5,310 bases of DNA from Desulfuromonas sp. Its GTDB lineage: Bacteria; Desulfobacterota; Desulfuromonadia; Desulfuromonadales; Trichloromonadaceae. The translations under genes and the position numbers were made by a program. Position 1 is the stretch's first letter. Each line of letters opens with the position of its first letter. Shown here piece by piece: positions 5,131 to 5,310 of the stretch. Location of the stretch: contig JAQYWA010000166.1 of assembly GCA_030145265.1 (NCBI GenBank), forward strand, positions 1 to 5,310. The letters run 5' to 3'. The notes below the pieces were generated by a model. It worked only from the letters and a program-made list of their open reading frames with translations. It was not told the DNA's origin and made no database searches.

Positions 5131-5310
5131 TTGAACCTGTCCGGCAACATCCGCAAGCTCTACGCGTTTTCCTTTCTCAAGATGGCCCTCTTTCCGATGG
5201 CGGTCATCACCCTGTTCTGGAAAGACCAGATCGGCCTGTCGCTGACGGAAATCCTGCTGCTGCAGGGACTCTTTTCGCTGGCCACCCTGGTCATGGAATA
5301 TCCCTCCGGA
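5131..5310 (+). CDS. N-terminus of a Major Facilitator Superfamily transporter (partial)
   Basis: The frame is open from TTG at 5131 to the right edge, 60 codons. The translation runs NLSGNIRKLYAFSFLKMALF, a first membrane helix (about residues 11-29), a polar loop FWKDQIGLSLTEI, then a second hydrophobic stretch LLLQGLFSLATLVMEYPSG. The arrangement SLTEI-LLQ-LFSL...-ME-P-G is typical of helix 2 and the start of the signature loop of MFS drug or solute exporters. TTG is the only usual start between the ferredoxin stop and the first helix; the first ATG, at 5182, would cut into that helix. The ribosome site is weak (AGGA, 13 bases away, inside the ferredoxin end), so the gene may depend on coupling to the ferredoxin. 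Substrate unknown, and the family call rests on the N-terminus alone. Confidence 0.75.
   Translation, partial: MNLSGNIRKLYAFSFLKMALFPMAVITLFWKDQIGLSLTEILLLQGLFSLATLVMEYPSG

Noticed and set aside
4919..5134. Open frame of 71 codons overlapping the ferredoxin in another frame
   Set aside because: The ferredoxin frame has all cluster cysteines and a strong ribosome site; the overlapping frame is low-complexity Arg/Ser/Thr-rich shadow.
1..5310. CRISPR array, tRNA, rRNA, insertion sequence or attachment site
   Set aside because: I found no regularly spaced repeats, cloverleaf-like sequence, transposase motifs or long terminal inverted repeats.

Overview
The window looks like part of a chromosome of a Geobacter/Desulfuromonas-type bacterium (Desulfuromonadia). 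This rests on protein character only: Pseudomonas-style minor pilins beside an NtrC-family two-component system, and a short single-cluster ferredoxin ending in a CPxxCIxW-type tail of the kind I associate with Geobacter relatives. G+C is moderately high in the genes and clearly lower between them. I could not run a database search, so the taxonomy is an inference.

Left block (1-1602, minus strand): a minor-pilin operon read right to left, pilV (143 aa from the preferred start), pilW (257 aa) and pilX (cut by the left edge after 124 residues). The genes are separated by only 13 and 11 bp, and in both gaps the Shine-Dalgarno sequence overlaps the preceding stop codon, so the three are probably translated as one coupled unit. 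All three begin with a short basic leader, a Gly cleavage site for prepilin peptidase and a hydrophobic helix. PilV and PilW keep Glu5 and PilX lacks it, as expected for this set. A pilY1-like adhesin gene may lie beyond the left edge, but none is visible.

Middle (1603-1897): a 295-bp AT-rich regulatory gap. It holds a convincing sigma-54 (-24/-12) promoter driving pilV, TTTGCATA-type repeats about 100-140 bp upstream of the predicted transcript start where an enhancer-binding protein would sit, and an intrinsic terminator closing the regulatory operon.

Right block (1898-4716, minus strand): a membrane histidine kinase and a sigma-54-dependent response regulator overlapping by 4 bp (ATGA). 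The regulator has the GAFTGA loop needed to contact sigma-54, and the only clear sigma-54 promoter in the window is the one immediately downstream in front of the pilins. The simplest reading is that kinase and regulator control the minor-pilin operon. The kinase is not built like classical PilS: it has two membrane segments, a periplasmic domain and HAMP.

Far right (4717-5310, plus strand): a divergent 186-bp gap with a probable sigma-70 promoter, then a small [4Fe-4S] ferredoxin with a His-rich insertion, followed 9 bp later by the start of a Major Facilitator Superfamily transporter that runs off the window. This unit appears functionally separate from the pilin block. Most of the window is ordinary, well-recognised biology. 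The points most worth a second look are the self-contained regulator/promoter/enhancer arrangement, the His-rich ferredoxin and a poly-C tract in the ferredoxin promoter.
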